A DNA stretch of 64,000 bases from Alphaproteobacteria bacterium (GTDB lineage Bacteria > Pseudomonadota > Alphaproteobacteria > Micropepsales > Micropepsaceae), in contig CANJLC010000009.1 in NCBI GenBank assembly GCA_947475445.1, forward strand, positions 1-64,000, given 5' to 3'. The notes under the pieces are model-generated. The model searched no databases, had not been told where the DNA came from, and saw only the letters and a program-made list of their open reading frames with translations. Within the stretch, counting starts at the first letter, position 1. Every line of letters begins with the position of its first letter. The position numbers and the translations under genes are program-made. Of the stretch, positions 8,578-19,352 are shown in pieces.

Positions 8578-9648
8578 ATGAATCGCACATTGTTATTGGG
8601 CATGGCCGCTGTGGCGGCAATTTCGGCAACGGCTGTGATGGCGGTGCCTGCCGGTTATCCGATTCAGGTCGTGCCGGTCGGCAAGGGACCTTTTAATTTC
8701 CCGCCGGGCTTCGGGATCGACTTCCCCAAGGTCAAGATCATGGTCACCGAAAAGTTGGCCCCGAACCTTGTCATCCTGCACGGCAATGCCGGGGTTGATG
8801 CGGGTCATCCCGATGGCTCAGGCGGCCGCGTTGCGGTGCTTTATGGCCCCGATGGCGTGCTGATGGTGGATACCGAAAACAAGCAGGTCGCCGAGAAGAC
8901 CCTCGCGGCCGTTCGCACCCTTTCCAAAGGGCCGATCAAGTTCGTGATCTCCAGTCACGCGCATGGCGACCATACCGGCGCCAACGCTTTCTTCGCCAAG
9001 CAGGGCGCCATCATGATCGGCCAGGAAAACCTGCGCTATGAAATGATGCCCGCCCCGAATGCCTCTGCCCAGCAGAAGGCGAATTACGAACCCGGCGGCC
9101 TGCCGTTCATGACCTACCAGTATGATCCGGCCAAGCCGGGCACGCCGGCCCTTACCATCAAGATGAATGGCGAAATCGTGGACGCGATCCCGATGATGCC
9201 GTCGCATCTGGGCGGCGACACGGTGGTGCGCTTCCGCAATGCCAACGTGATCTATATCGAAGACTTCTTCCGCAACTTCGGCTTCCCCTTCGCCGATCAA
9301 GGCAATGGCGGCTCGATCAAGGGCATGCTGGATGCGATCGACCTGTTCTCCAAGCTGTCCGACGACAACACCATCCTGATCCCCGGCCACGGCACGCTGA
9401 TCCACAAGAAGGATCTGCTGCCCTACCGCAAGATGCTGGTGGACGTCATGGCCAAGGTGAAAGACATGAAGGGCCAGGGCAAGTCGCTGAAGGACGTGCT
9501 GGCGTCGAACGTGCTCAAGCCGTATGAAGGCGGCACGGATGGCGACACGCAATCGTCCAAGGACCGCTTCCTCACGGAGGTGTATGCCGAAGTGAACGGC
9601 CTGCCGCCGATCGTCAATGGCCGGCGCACGATGCCGAAGATGGACTGA
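8578..9648 (+). CDS. Secreted metallo-beta-lactamase-fold hydrolase
   Basis: A 356-residue protein with a Sec signal (MNRTLLLGMAAVAA, cleavage near AVMA at 22). The binuclear zinc motif is at 127-132 (HAHGDH), a second ligand region is PSHLGGD near 207, and GHG near 265 supplies the last histidine. Members hydrolyse lactones, beta-lactams, thioesters or phosphoesters; the exact substrate is not evident. The frame stays open upstream to 8245, but the ATG at 8578 is preferred because AGGGTGGGG precedes it and a normal signal peptide follows. It lies between an exported VOC protein and an exported penicillin acylase. A strong terminator follows at 9683. Confidence 0.83.
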   Translation: MNRTLLLGMAAVAAISATAVMAVPAGYPIQVVPVGKGPFNFPPGFGIDFPKVKIMVTEKLAPNLVILHGNAGVDAGHPDGSGGRVAVLYGPDGVLMVDTENKQVAEKTLAAVRTLSKGPIKFVISSHAHGDHTGANAFFAKQGAIMIGQENLRYEMMPAPNASAQQKANYEPGGLPFMTYQYDPAKPGTPALTIKMNGEIVDAIPMMPSHLGGDTVVRFRNANVIYIEDFFRNFGFPFADQGNGGSIKGMLDAIDLFSKLSDDNTILIPGHGTLIHKKDLLPYRKMLVDVMAKVKDMKGQGKSLKDVLASNVLKPYEGGTDGDTQSSKDRFLTEVYAEVNGLPPIVNGRRTMPKMD

Positions 9649-9682
9649 TCCGGTGCAGTATCGGGTAACATGACGTCAGGCG

Positions 9683-9720
9683 ATCGCCACTCCGGAAGCC
9701 TCCGGGGTGGCGATTTGCTT
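9683..9720 (+). terminator. Intrinsic terminator after the MBL-fold gene
   Basis: ATCGCCACTCCGGA pairs with TCCGGGGTGGCGAT (one G-U pair) around an AGCC loop and is followed by TTGCTTTG. It lies 34 bp after the hydrolase stop codon and before the penicillin acylase start. Confidence 0.65.
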
Positions 9721-9757
9721 TGTGCCGGACCAATTACAGGACAGAAGGAACGTCAGG

Positions 9758-12223
9758 ATGAAAATCAACAGCAAATGGATTGCCGCGGGCTGCTTCATCG
9801 CAGGCCTGCTGCCGCAAACAATCCTGGCGGCTACCCCCAGCGAGACGCTGGCTGCGCCGGGCCTTTCCCAGCCTGTTGAGATCATCAAGGACCATTGGGG
9901 CGTCTCGCATATCTACGCCAAGAACGAGAATGACCTGTTCTTCGCGCAAGGCTTCAACGCCGCCCGCGACCGGCTTTTCCAGATGGAAATGCACCGCCGC
10001 CGCGCCACCGGCACCATGGCTGAGATCCTGGGTCCCAGCGAGATCCAGCGCGACATCGGCGCGCGCCAGTTCATGTATCGCGGCGATCTCGACAAGGAGA
10101 TGGAAGTCTACCACCCCCACGGCCGCGCCATCCTGGAATCCTTCGTCAAGGGCATTAACGCCTATATCGACCTGACCGAGAAAAACCCGGCGCTGCTGCC
10201 GCCCGAATTCAAGATGCTGGGCATCAAGCCCGGCAAATGGACGCCAACCGATCCCCTGGCGCGCCTCAACTCGGTGGGCCTGGGCCAGGCCAATGCCGAA
10301 TTGCAGACCGCGCTGGCCGTCAAGGCGGTGGGCGCCGAAAAGGTCAAGGACCTGCTTTATTTTCAGCCCGCCAATCCGGACTTGACCATGGATCCGGCGA
10401 TTGACGCTTCGCTGCTGAACAAATCCATTCTCGACACTTACAATGCCTGGCTGTCCTCCGTGAAAATCAAGCCCGAGCAGCTGCAGCCGCCCTATCGCGG
10501 CAATCCCAAGACCTCGCAGAATGTCAGCGAGCAGTTGACCAGGCTGGCCGCGCTGGATGAAGCGCTGCTGCCCAACAGCGGCACGGGCACCAATCCACGC
10601 GCCGATACCGGCAGCAACAATTGGCTGGTCAGCGGCAAACTGACCATGGGCGGATATCCCATCGTGGTGGGCGATCCCCACCGCGAGCAGGAATCCGCGT
10701 CACTGCGATACTGGGTGCATCTGGTGGCGCCGGGCTGGAACGTGATCGGCGGCGGTGAAGCGATGCTGCCGGGCGTTTCTATTGGCCATAATGAATATGG
10801 CGCCTGGGAACTGACCAGCTTCGGAACCACCACCGAGGACATTTACGTCTATGACACCAACCCCGCCAATCCCGACCAGTACAAATACAAAGATGGCTGG
10901 GAGACCATGAAGACCGTCACCGAAACACTGCCGGTAAAGGGCCAGGCGGCGCAGCGGCTGCAGCTGAAATTCACCCGTCACGGGCCGGTGGTGTCCGAGG
11001 ACAAGGCGCATCACAAGGCCTATGCCATCCGCGCTGCCTACCTGGAGCCGGGCGCGGCCCCTTATGTTTCCAGCCTGCGCATGGACCAGGCCAGGAACTG
11101 GGACGAGTTCGTGGATGCTGCTTCTTATGCGCGCCTTCCGGCCGAGAATTACATCTGGGGCGACCGCGAGGGCCATGTCGGCTACCAGGCGGTGGGCATC
11201 ACGCCGCTGCGTCCCAACTGGAGCGCGCTGTCCCCCGTGCCGGGCGATGGCCGCTATGAATGGGCGGGCTTCCTGCCGATCAAGGAACTGCCGCACATCC
11301 TTGATCCCGAAAAGGGCTATTACAACACTTCGAACGATTACCAGATGCCGACCGGCAGCATCGCCACAAGCTGGCCCAATCCCCAGGCACTGCATTACCT
11401 TTGGGCCGATCCGTTCCGGGCGCAGAGTGTCGCGGAAGTGCTGGGATCGGGACGGCGATTTACCGTCGCGGACATGATCGAACTGCACAATAACGACCTG
11501 TCCATTCCCGCCCGTTCCATGGTGCCGCTGCTGCGCGATGTCACCATCACAAATCCGGCATCCCAGAAGGCGGCCGACCGGCTGCTGCACTGGAATTTCG
11601 TGCTGGACAAGGATTCTGTGGAAGCGGGCATCTATGAAATGTTCCAGCGTCATTTGATCGTGAATGTTCGCGCCGCCGTGGTTCCGTCGGCCGCCAGGGA
11701 CGTGATCAATGTGCCGATGGTACGCATCGTCGCCCTGGTGACGGCGCCCGATGGCAGCTTCGGCGCGGATTCCGTGGCCGGGCGCAATGCGGTGCTGGTC
11801 AAGAGCCTGGACCAGGCCGTGGCCGATTTGACCAAGCGGTTTGGACCGGACATGGCGAAATGGAATCTTGGCGCTTATCACTACGCCAAGATCATGCATC
11901 CCATGGGCGAGGCGCTGACGCCGGAACTGGAAGCCAAGTTCAATGTCGGCTCCAGCCCCCGCGGCGGCGACGCCTATACCGTCTCGGCCACGGGCGGCAA
12001 CGACAACCAGACGGGCGGCGGTTCCTTCAAGAACATCTTTGATACGGAGAATTGGGACAATTCGGTGGGCCAGAACAATCCGGGCCAGTCCGGCAATCCT
12101 GACGATCCCCATTACAAGGATCTCTACGCCCTATGGTCGAAGGGCAAGTATTTCCCGGTCTTCTATTCGCGCTCCAAGATTGAATCGGTGGCGGAAAAGA
12201 CCTTCAATTTGATGCCGCAATAG
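9758..12223 (+). CDS. Penicillin acylase family protein (Ntn hydrolase, S45)
   Basis: An 821-residue precursor with a Sec signal (MKINSKWIAAGCF..., cleavage near TILA at 24). The alpha-chain region has HWGVSHIYAKNENDLFFAQGF and DRLFQMEMHRRR, standard for the family. The autocatalytic junction is DTG|SNNW, so S286 would become the N-terminal nucleophile of the beta chain. VVGDPHRE follows, as expected. These periplasmic enzymes remove acyl groups from penicillins, acyl-homoserine lactones or other amides; the sequence does not decide. The frame is open back to 9707, but the ATG at 9758 gives a proper signal peptide and follows AGAAGGAA. Its 3' end overlaps the convergent glycosyltransferase gene by 20 bp. 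Confidence 0.88.
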   Translation: MKINSKWIAAGCFIAGLLPQTILAATPSETLAAPGLSQPVEIIKDHWGVSHIYAKNENDLFFAQGFNAARDRLFQMEMHRRRATGTMAEILGPSEIQRDIGARQFMYRGDLDKEMEVYHPHGRAILESFVKGINAYIDLTEKNPALLPPEFKMLGIKPGKWTPTDPLARLNSVGLGQANAELQTALAVKAVGAEKVKDLLYFQPANPDLTMDPAIDASLLNKSILDTYNAWLSSVKIKPEQLQPPYRGNPKTSQNVSEQLTRLAALDEALLPNSGTGTNPRADTGSNNWLVSGKLTMGGYPIVVGDPHREQESASLRYWVHLVAPGWNVIGGGEAMLPGVSIGHNEYGAWELTSFGTTTEDIYVYDTNPANPDQYKYKDGWETMKTVTETLPVKGQAAQRLQLKFTRHGPVVSEDKAHHKAYAIRAAYLEPGAAPYVSSLRMDQARNWDEFVDAASYARLPAENYIWGDREGHVGYQAVGITPLRPNWSALSPVPGDGRYEWAGFLPIKELPHILDPEKGYYNTSNDYQMPTGSIATSWPNPQALHYLWADPFRAQSVAEVLGSGRRFTVADMIELHNNDLSIPARSMVPLLRDVTITNPASQKAADRLLHWNFVLDKDSVEAGIYEMFQRHLIVNVRAAVVPSAARDVINVPMVRIVALVTAPDGSFGADSVAGRNAVLVKSLDQAVADLTKRFGPDMAKWNLGAYHYAKIMHPMGEALTPELEAKFNVGSSPRGGDAYTVSATGGNDNQTGGGSFKNIFDTENWDNSVGQNNPGQSGNPDDPHYKDLYALWSKGKYFPVFYSRSKIESVAEKTFNLMPQ

Positions 12224-13298
12224 ACGAGGCCAGAAATGCCTCCCATTCCGCGGCGCGGGCTGGCCAGGAGCAGAGCCGGTTGACAGACCGGCTCTGCTCG
12301 AAACGTTCTTCGGCCCATTCCCGCGGCTCGACCTGGAAATCCATCACATTTTTCTCCAGCAGCGCGATATAGTCCGTGACGATCTCGGGATCGGTCATGT
12401 CCATGTTCAGCGGCAGCAGGTCAGCGAAGCCCAGGGTGGTTTCGGGAAGCGCCCCCAGCTCAAGGCTCACCACCTTCAGGCCAGCGGCAATCGCTTCCAG
12501 GGCGGCGATGCAGTAGGTCTCCACAAAGGCGCAAGGATAGGAGAGGAAGGCGGCACTCCTGAGCTGCTGCGCCAATACCGGCTGGGACACCGAGCCGTGA
12601 TAGGTGGTACGCGGCGAATTCTTCAGCCGCTGGTAAAGATGCGCAAACTGGTCATCGGGCGCGCGATAGGTCTGCATGGCGGAAAAGATGTCGAACTGCG
12701 TGCCGCCGCGCATGCGTGGGATGACCTCCGCCAGCAAATGCAGCCCGCGATAAGGCATGCTGGTATAGGCGGCGCGATTCTCCTTGGCCGCGCGCAATTC
12801 TTCGGCGCTGGTGAACATGTCCTGGAAAGCCGGGGCGATACCGTTGCCGATAACATGGCTGCGGCCGGAAAATGGCACCATTTCCTTCTGCGTGTTGCTG
12901 ACAAAGACGGCGCAATCGATGTGCGGCGTCATCTCGGCCAGGGGCGCCATCGCGGTCTGGTCGGGCAATAGATGCAGCCAGGCGATGTTCAGGGCCTTGG
13001 GTGCGGCCTGCTTGAGGTAGGCGGTGGCCGGCAGGGCGCTCAGCGCGATCGTTGCGTCGAATTCACTGCTGGTGAAAAACGCCGCGTCATGCAGTGCTTC
13101 CAGCGGGACATGCCGCACACCCTTCACGAATTCCGGCGTGGCCGGCGACAGCCGCGCCGCGAACGTCACAGCATGCCCGTTCTTGGCCAGCTGGCGCGCC
13201 AGGTAGGCGGCGCAGGATTCGCTGCCGCCAAGCGGCTCGCGCTCCGGCATCGTTACGTCCATGGGAATCGGGCTGTAACTTACAAACAGCAGCTTCAT
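12204..13298 (-). CDS. Glycosyltransferase, GT4-like
   Basis: A 364-residue GT-B-fold protein. The N-terminal domain begins MKLLFVSYSPIP and carries GGSE near 24, typical of GT4 donors. VIGNGI and the MPYRGLHLL stretch start the second domain. ETYCIAALEAIAAG gives the E-x7-E-type donor-binding motif near 260-275. Donor and acceptor are unknown. An ATG five codons upstream is also in frame. The chosen ATG at 13298 has no Shine-Dalgarno sequence but follows TATAAC by 6 bases, so the mRNA may be leaderless. The gene converges on the penicillin acylase gene with a 20-bp overlap, and its C-terminal codons contain a 13-bp perfect inverted repeat. Confidence 0.78.
   Translation of the reverse strand: MKLLFVSYSPIPMDVTMPEREPLGGSESCAAYLARQLAKNGHAVTFAARLSPATPEFVKGVRHVPLEALHDAAFFTSSEFDATIALSALPATAYLKQAAPKALNIAWLHLLPDQTAMAPLAEMTPHIDCAVFVSNTQKEMVPFSGRSHVIGNGIAPAFQDMFTSAEELRAAKENRAAYTSMPYRGLHLLAEVIPRMRGGTQFDIFSAMQTYRAPDDQFAHLYQRLKNSPRTTYHGSVSQPVLAQQLRSAAFLSYPCAFVETYCIAALEAIAAGLKVVSLELGALPETTLGFADLLPLNMDMTDPEIVTDYIALLEKNVMDFQVEPREWAEERFEQSRSVNRLCSWPARAAEWEAFLASSIAASN
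12268..12299. other. Perfect 13-bp inverted repeat inside the glycosyltransferase 3' end
   Basis: GAGCAGAGCCGGT pairs with ACCGGCTCTGCTC around TGACAG. It lies 45 bp past the penicillin acylase stop codon while still coding for the opposite gene. It could end the acylase transcript, but no T-run follows. Confidence 0.6.
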
Positions 13299-13329
13299 GG
13301 CGCCGTTATACAAGGGCCCGGCGAAAACG

Positions 13330-13361
13330 AAAACGGCTCCCGCGGGGACGGGAGCCGTTTT
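13330..13361 (-). terminator. Intrinsic terminator of the Tyr/Gly-rich protein gene
   Basis: AAAACGGCTCCCG pairs with CGGGAGCCGTTTT around a 6-base loop. On the minus strand it is followed by CGTTTTCGC, and it begins 18 bp after the stop codon of the gene at 13379. The symmetric A and T runs mean it could work in both directions. Confidence 0.8.
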
Positions 13362-13378
13362 GCGCCTGACGCGGATTC

Positions 13379-13687
13379 CTAGCGGCCGTAGCCGTAGCCG
13401 CGATCGTCATAGCGATCATAGCGATCGTCGTAATAGCCACGCGGCGGGGGCGGCGGCGGGGCATAATAGTCGCGGTCATAATAGGGATCGTCATAACGCG
13501 ACGACGAAGAAAGGACGCTCAGGGCCATCAGGCCGATGCCAAGTCCGATCAGGGCGCCGCCGGCGTTTCGGTTGCCGTAACCGCCATGATAGCTGCGGCT
13601 ATAGCCGCCATGGCCGCGCGGCGCTGCGCTGGCGGCAGTGGCGCTCAACAGTGTCAGCGCCAGGGCGGCGGAAAGAAGGCGTTTCAT
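13379..13687 (-). CDS. Small secreted Gly/Tyr-rich protein of unknown function
   Basis: A 102-residue protein. Residues 1-22 are a Sec signal (MKRLLSAALALTLL...ASAAP). A glycine/tyrosine-rich stretch (GHGGYSRSYHGGYGNRN) precedes one hydrophobic glycine-zipper-like segment (GGALIGLGIGLMALSVL, about 43-59). The tail is Asp/Tyr/Arg-rich with a run of six prolines. It may be a small envelope protein. I do not recognise a family. AAGGATAGAGACC precedes the ATG, and a strong terminator follows the stop, so this is a single-gene unit. Confidence 0.7.
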   Translation of the reverse strand: MKRLLSAALALTLLSATAASAAPRGHGGYSRSYHGGYGNRNAGGALIGLGIGLMALSVLSSSSRYDDPYYDRDYYAPPPPPPRGYYDDRYDRYDDRGYGYGR

Positions 13688-13822
13688 GGTCTCTATCCTT
13701 CAAATGCACGCCGGTTGGGGCGCGTCTGCGATGCTGTCCAGCACCGTGGAGAGGAGGTTGGGCTTTTGCCGATGAATGCAACCTGAACGGAAAACAGGCG
13801 GCTTTCCGGGAAAAAAAGCGAC

Positions 13823-14161
13823 TCAGAAAGGGCCGCGTTGCTGCAATTGCTGGTACTGGCGCTTGAGGACATCGATGCGGCGGTTATAGGCGGCCGACAG
13901 GCAAGGCTGGTTGTTGGCGCAGCGCCGCCGCGCGTTGAGGAATTCGCGCTGCTCGTCGCCCATATTGCCACGCGTGCCCATCGCCACCAATCCGGACAGC
14001 GTCTGGAATCGCACTGCCATTTCCACGTCCAGTTCGCTGAGCACGCGCGAGGCGCACACCGTGCGTTCATCGGGCAGGCGCGCCTTGCCGCAATCAAAAC
14101 TTGCCGCCTGCGCCGGAAGCGCAAGCAGCAGAAAAGCAGATGCGGCAAGGAAAAATCTCAT
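13823..14161 (-). CDS. LprI/DUF1311-like small secreted protein
   Basis: A 112-residue protein with a Sec signal (MRFFLAASAFLLLALPAQA). The mature part starts FDCGKARLPDERTVCASRVLSELDVEMAVRFQ, the cysteine-containing signature of the DUF1311/lysozyme-inhibitor LprI family, and has two more cysteines (CANNQPC). The frame is open further upstream to 14320, but only the ATG at 14161 gives a signal peptide. Lysozyme inhibition is a family-level suggestion. The divergent neighbour is a lytic transglycosylase, so a link with wall turnover is possible but unproven. Confidence 0.7.
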   Translation of the reverse strand: MRFFLAASAFLLLALPAQAASFDCGKARLPDERTVCASRVLSELDVEMAVRFQTLSGLVAMGTRGNMGDEQREFLNARRRCANNQPCLSAAYNRRIDVLKRQYQQLQQRGPF

Positions 14162-14342
14162 GCGCCCATACTGCAGAAATATGGAACATGTGCAACTTTT
14201 CGGAACTTTTGTTCCTTGTTGATCGGCGCAAGGGAAAACCGTATGTAGAAATTGCATACGCACAACACGCGTCACGGTTCCCGTGTAAGGGAACACCGCT
14301 CCAGGCGGCAACTCCACCACCTAGCAAGGGAATGAACAAAAT

Positions 14343-15202
14343 ATGGCGCTACACCGCGCAGTTGAAGAAAAATTATCTTCGCCCATCAACTTCCGCAATT
14401 TCGCCCTTACCAGCCTGATGCTGGCCGCGACGGCATTCCTGCTGCAAGGCCGCCCGGCGGAAATGCAGATGATGCGCCTGGCGCGTCCGGTGCGCATTGC
14501 GTTGGTCGACGCCACCCAGCCCGCGCCGCAAGTCATGAACCCGGAAGCCGGCATGTCGTCCAGGGAATTGATGCAGCGCTGGGAACCCACAATTGCCGAC
14601 GCGGCGAAGCGCTTCAAAATTCCTGCCGCCTGGATCCGCAATGTGATGCGCTCGGAAAGCGGCGGCCGTATCTATCTGCACGGCCAGCAGATCACCTCCA
14701 ACAAGGGCGCCATGGGCCTGATGCAGGTCATGCCCGGCACCTGGCGTGAAATGCAGCAGCAATATCGCCTGGGCGATGATCCCTTCGATCCGCAAAATAA
14801 TGTCTATGCCGGCGCCGCCTATCTTCGCTGGTTGCACGGCAAGTATGGCTTCCCCGCCATGTTCGCGGCCTACAATACCGGCCCGGGCAATCTGGAAGAC
14901 CATCTGCACCATGGTGCGCCCCTGCCGCGCGAGACCCGCAACTATGTCGCCGGCATCACCCGCGCCCTGGGCGAGGGCACGGACTGGCTCAGCCGGGCCA
15001 GCCACCGCGCCGGGGGCCTGATGGTCACGGCACCGAACGGCAAGAAGATCGCGCTGGATAAAGGCAAGATTAGCGGCGTGCGCGCGGCGCTGCCGGGCGA
15101 ATTTGCGCCGGGCGTGACCACGGTGATCAGCCTAGGCAAGATCGTCCAGGGCGTGCGGGAAAGCCAGGACGTGGTCCTGGCGGCCATCACCAGCGCCAAG
15201 GG

Positions 15203-15206
<4 letters not shown>
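14343..15206 (+). CDS. Lytic transglycosylase, SLT domain
   Basis: A 287-residue protein. It has a basic N-terminus and a membrane segment at about 20-36, so it is exported or anchored. The SLT domain spans about 78-200. It contains MRSESGGR with catalytic E105, GAMGLMQVMPGTW, the NVYAGAAYLRWL block and AAYNTGPGNL, all characteristic of soluble-lytic-transglycosylase folds that cleave the MurNAc-GlcNAc bond with anhydro-ring formation. CAAGGGAATG precedes the ATG. Its last 4 bp overlap the convergent fadJ-like gene. Confidence 0.85.
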
Positions 15207-17245
<2,039 letters not shown>

Positions 17246-17292
17246 GGCTGGCTCCTGGTGAATGGCGTCATCCTATACCCTAGACCGCTTCG

Positions 17293-18351
17293 CTAGTAGG
17301 GCAGGGCGTTGGGTTTGACGGGTGTTCCGGCTGGCGGTTTTTTGGGAAACAGGCCTTCCAGGAAGCCGGCCAGCTTTTCCAGGGCGGCCTGGCTGGTGGC
17401 CGGATCGGGCGCCGCGCCATCGCGGGCAAAGTCGCGTCCCACGCCGGGATAGATTGCCAACTGGGCGGGCACATTGCGGGCCCGCAATGCGTCGTACAAT
17501 TTCTGCGACTGTTTGGACGACACGCTCATGTCCTGCGCGCCATGCTGGATCAGGAAGGGCGGGCTCATCGGCTGGATGTAAGCCAGCGGGCTGGCGTTGC
17601 GCGCGACGCCGATGGCGCACAAGGACGGCTCGCAGCCCAAATAATCGCCGGCATCGCTTTTGTCCGGCGCAGGCTTGCCCAGATCCGCCGCCATGCTCTC
17701 GAAATCGCTTACGCCATACCAGTCGATTACGCCTTGCACGCAATCGGATGGCGCCCCGGCTTCGCCCTTGGGCTCCAACGTGGCGACACCGCACGACACT
17801 CCGGCCAGCGCGGCCAGTTGCCCGCCCGCGCCCGCACCCCAAACCGCGATGCGCGTGTCATCCAGGTTGAAATCCGTCTTGTGGCTGCGCAGCCAGCGAA
17901 TGGCGCTTTTGACATCCTGCAGCGCGGCCGGGAAAGGGGCTTCGCCGGACAGGCGGTAATTCACGGATGCTACCACATACCCGCGTGCCGCCAGCGCGTT
18001 GAGCAAAGCGGGAAAATCGCTGAAGCCGCCATTGTGACGGGAATCGCCGCTGTTCCACTCGCCGCCATGGACAAACACAATGCCGGGACGGGGAAAGGAT
18101 TTTGCCTGCGGCAAATAAAGATCAAGCGTCAGCGGGCGAAAGCCCTTCAGCGTGGCATAGACCCTTTCGCTCATCGTGACGATGCCTGCCGGCGGCTTAA
18201 CTTCTGCCTTGGGGACCTTGGGCGTTTTGACGGCTCTTGGCGCGGACTTGGTTTTGGCGGGTTGCGGCCCGGCGGGTGCGTTGTGGGCCGGCGGCTTGGC
18301 CGCGCCCCAAAGCAGCGGCAGCGCCAGAAAAATCACGGGAAGGATTTTCAT
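17293..18351 (-). CDS. Exported alpha/beta hydrolase-fold protein lacking catalytic Ser and His
   Basis: A 352-residue protein with an N-terminal signal (MKILPVIFLALPLLWGAA) and an Ala/Pro/Lys-rich linker to about 55. The core looks like a BD-FAE/carboxylesterase: VFVHGGEW (oxyanion motif, about 93-99), VNYRLSGEAPFPAALQDVKSAIRWL, and D274 in HGAQD. The nucleophile elbow, normally GxSAGG, reads G172-A-G174-A-G-G, so Gly replaces the catalytic Ser. The usual PGxGH reads PGVGR with R306, and no His occurs after residue 270. I infer that it is not a classical esterase. The frame stays open to 18441; the ATG at 18351 is chosen for the signal peptide, has no Shine-Dalgarno, and follows TTATTT by 6 bases. 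Confidence 0.78.
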   Translation of the reverse strand: MKILPVIFLALPLLWGAAKPPAHNAPAGPQPAKTKSAPRAVKTPKVPKAEVKPPAGIVTMSERVYATLKGFRPLTLDLYLPQAKSFPRPGIVFVHGGEWNSGDSRHNGGFSDFPALLNALAARGYVVASVNYRLSGEAPFPAALQDVKSAIRWLRSHKTDFNLDDTRIAVWGAGAGGQLAALAGVSCGVATLEPKGEAGAPSDCVQGVIDWYGVSDFESMAADLGKPAPDKSDAGDYLGCEPSLCAIGVARNASPLAYIQPMSPPFLIQHGAQDMSVSSKQSQKLYDALRARNVPAQLAIYPGVGRDFARDGAAPDPATSQAALEKLAGFLEGLFPKKPPAGTPVKPNALPY

Positions 18352-18392
18352 GCGCCGAAATAACCATGCGCAGGCGCGCCGCGCAACGCGGT

Positions 18393-19352
18393 CTAGCGGC
18401 TTTCCAGCCAGTGGATGGCGAAAAGGCGATTGTCGTCGCACCAGACCGCGCGGGGCGCAAAGCCGGCCCGCACCGCAATCTCGCGGAAGCTTTCGATGGA
18501 ATATTTGTGGCTGTCCTCGGTATGCACCGCTTCGCCCGCGGCGAACTCGATCCTGCCGTCGCCCAGCCTTGCGCTTTGGCGCTTCAGGCTGACCAGGTAC
18601 ATTTCAATCCGCTGCGCCCGGGGGTTGTAGGGCGCATAATGGGCAAAAGCGTCCAGGTCGAAATCCGCGTCCAGCTCGCGGTTGGCGCGGGCCAGAAGGT
18701 TCTTGTTGAAAGCGGCGGTGACACCGGCCGCATCATTATAGGCGGCATGCAGAATCGCCGGGTCCTTCACCAAATCCACGCCCACCAGCAAGCCGCCGCC
18801 ATTCAGCATCTCGCGCATGCGCCTGAGCAGTGCCATCGCCGCATCGGGCGAAAAATTGCCGATGGTGCTGCCGGGAAAGAAACCGGCCTGCCGTGTCGCG
18901 CCCGGCATCATCGCGAAATTGATGGGCAGGGTGAAATCGCCTTCCACCGGGCGCAGCGCCAGCGCGGGATAATCCACCGCCAGCTGCTGCACGACGCTGC
19001 GCAGATAGTCGCCCGAGATATCAATCGGGCTATAGCCGTGCGGGCTGTCCAGCGCATCCAGCAGGATGCGGATTTTGCGCAAGGCGCCGGCGCCAAATTC
19101 CACCATCTCGGCGCCGGGTCCGATCAGGCTGGCGATCTCGGCGGCATGGCGGCGCAGCAGCGCCACTTCGGTGCGGGTCTGGTAATATTCCGGCAGGACG
19201 CAGATGGCGTCGAACAGGGCCGAGCCTTCTGCGTCATAGAAGTATTTGCAGGACAGCTCCTTGGGTGTCCTGCGCAGGCCTTCCTCCAGGCCGCGGGCAA
19301 ATCCGCCCGCCTGCGCGCAAGGGGCTACCGCTTCCATGCGGCGCGCGTCCAT
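18393..19352 (-). CDS. egtD: L-histidine N-alpha-methyltransferase EgtD
   Basis: A 319-residue SAM-dependent enzyme that trimethylates histidine to hercynine, the first step of ergothioneine synthesis. Recognisable blocks are KYFYDAEGSALFDAI, LPEYYQTRTE, EFGAGALRKIRILLDAL (SAM-binding), YSPIDISGDYL, FFPGSTIGNF, GGGLLVGVDLVKDP and the C-terminal HTEDSHKYS. Length is that of the family. The start overlaps the egtB stop as TAATG and follows GGAGGATTT, so the two genes are translationally coupled. The next gene on the strand begins 41 bp downstream. Confidence 0.95.
   Translation of the reverse strand: MDARRMEAVAPCAQAGGFARGLEEGLRRTPKELSCKYFYDAEGSALFDAICVLPEYYQTRTEVALLRRHAAEIASLIGPGAEMVEFGAGALRKIRILLDALDSPHGYSPIDISGDYLRSVVQQLAVDYPALALRPVEGDFTLPINFAMMPGATRQAGFFPGSTIGNFSPDAAMALLRRMREMLNGGGLLVGVDLVKDPAILHAAYNDAAGVTAAFNKNLLARANRELDADFDLDAFAHYAPYNPRAQRIEMYLVSLKRQSARLGDGRIEFAAGEAVHTEDSHKYSIESFREIAVRAGFAPRAVWCDDNRLFAIHWLESR

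Noticed and set aside
9707-9757. Earlier start for the penicillin acylase gene
   Set aside because: It would add 17 residues before the signal peptide and overlaps the terminator of the preceding gene.
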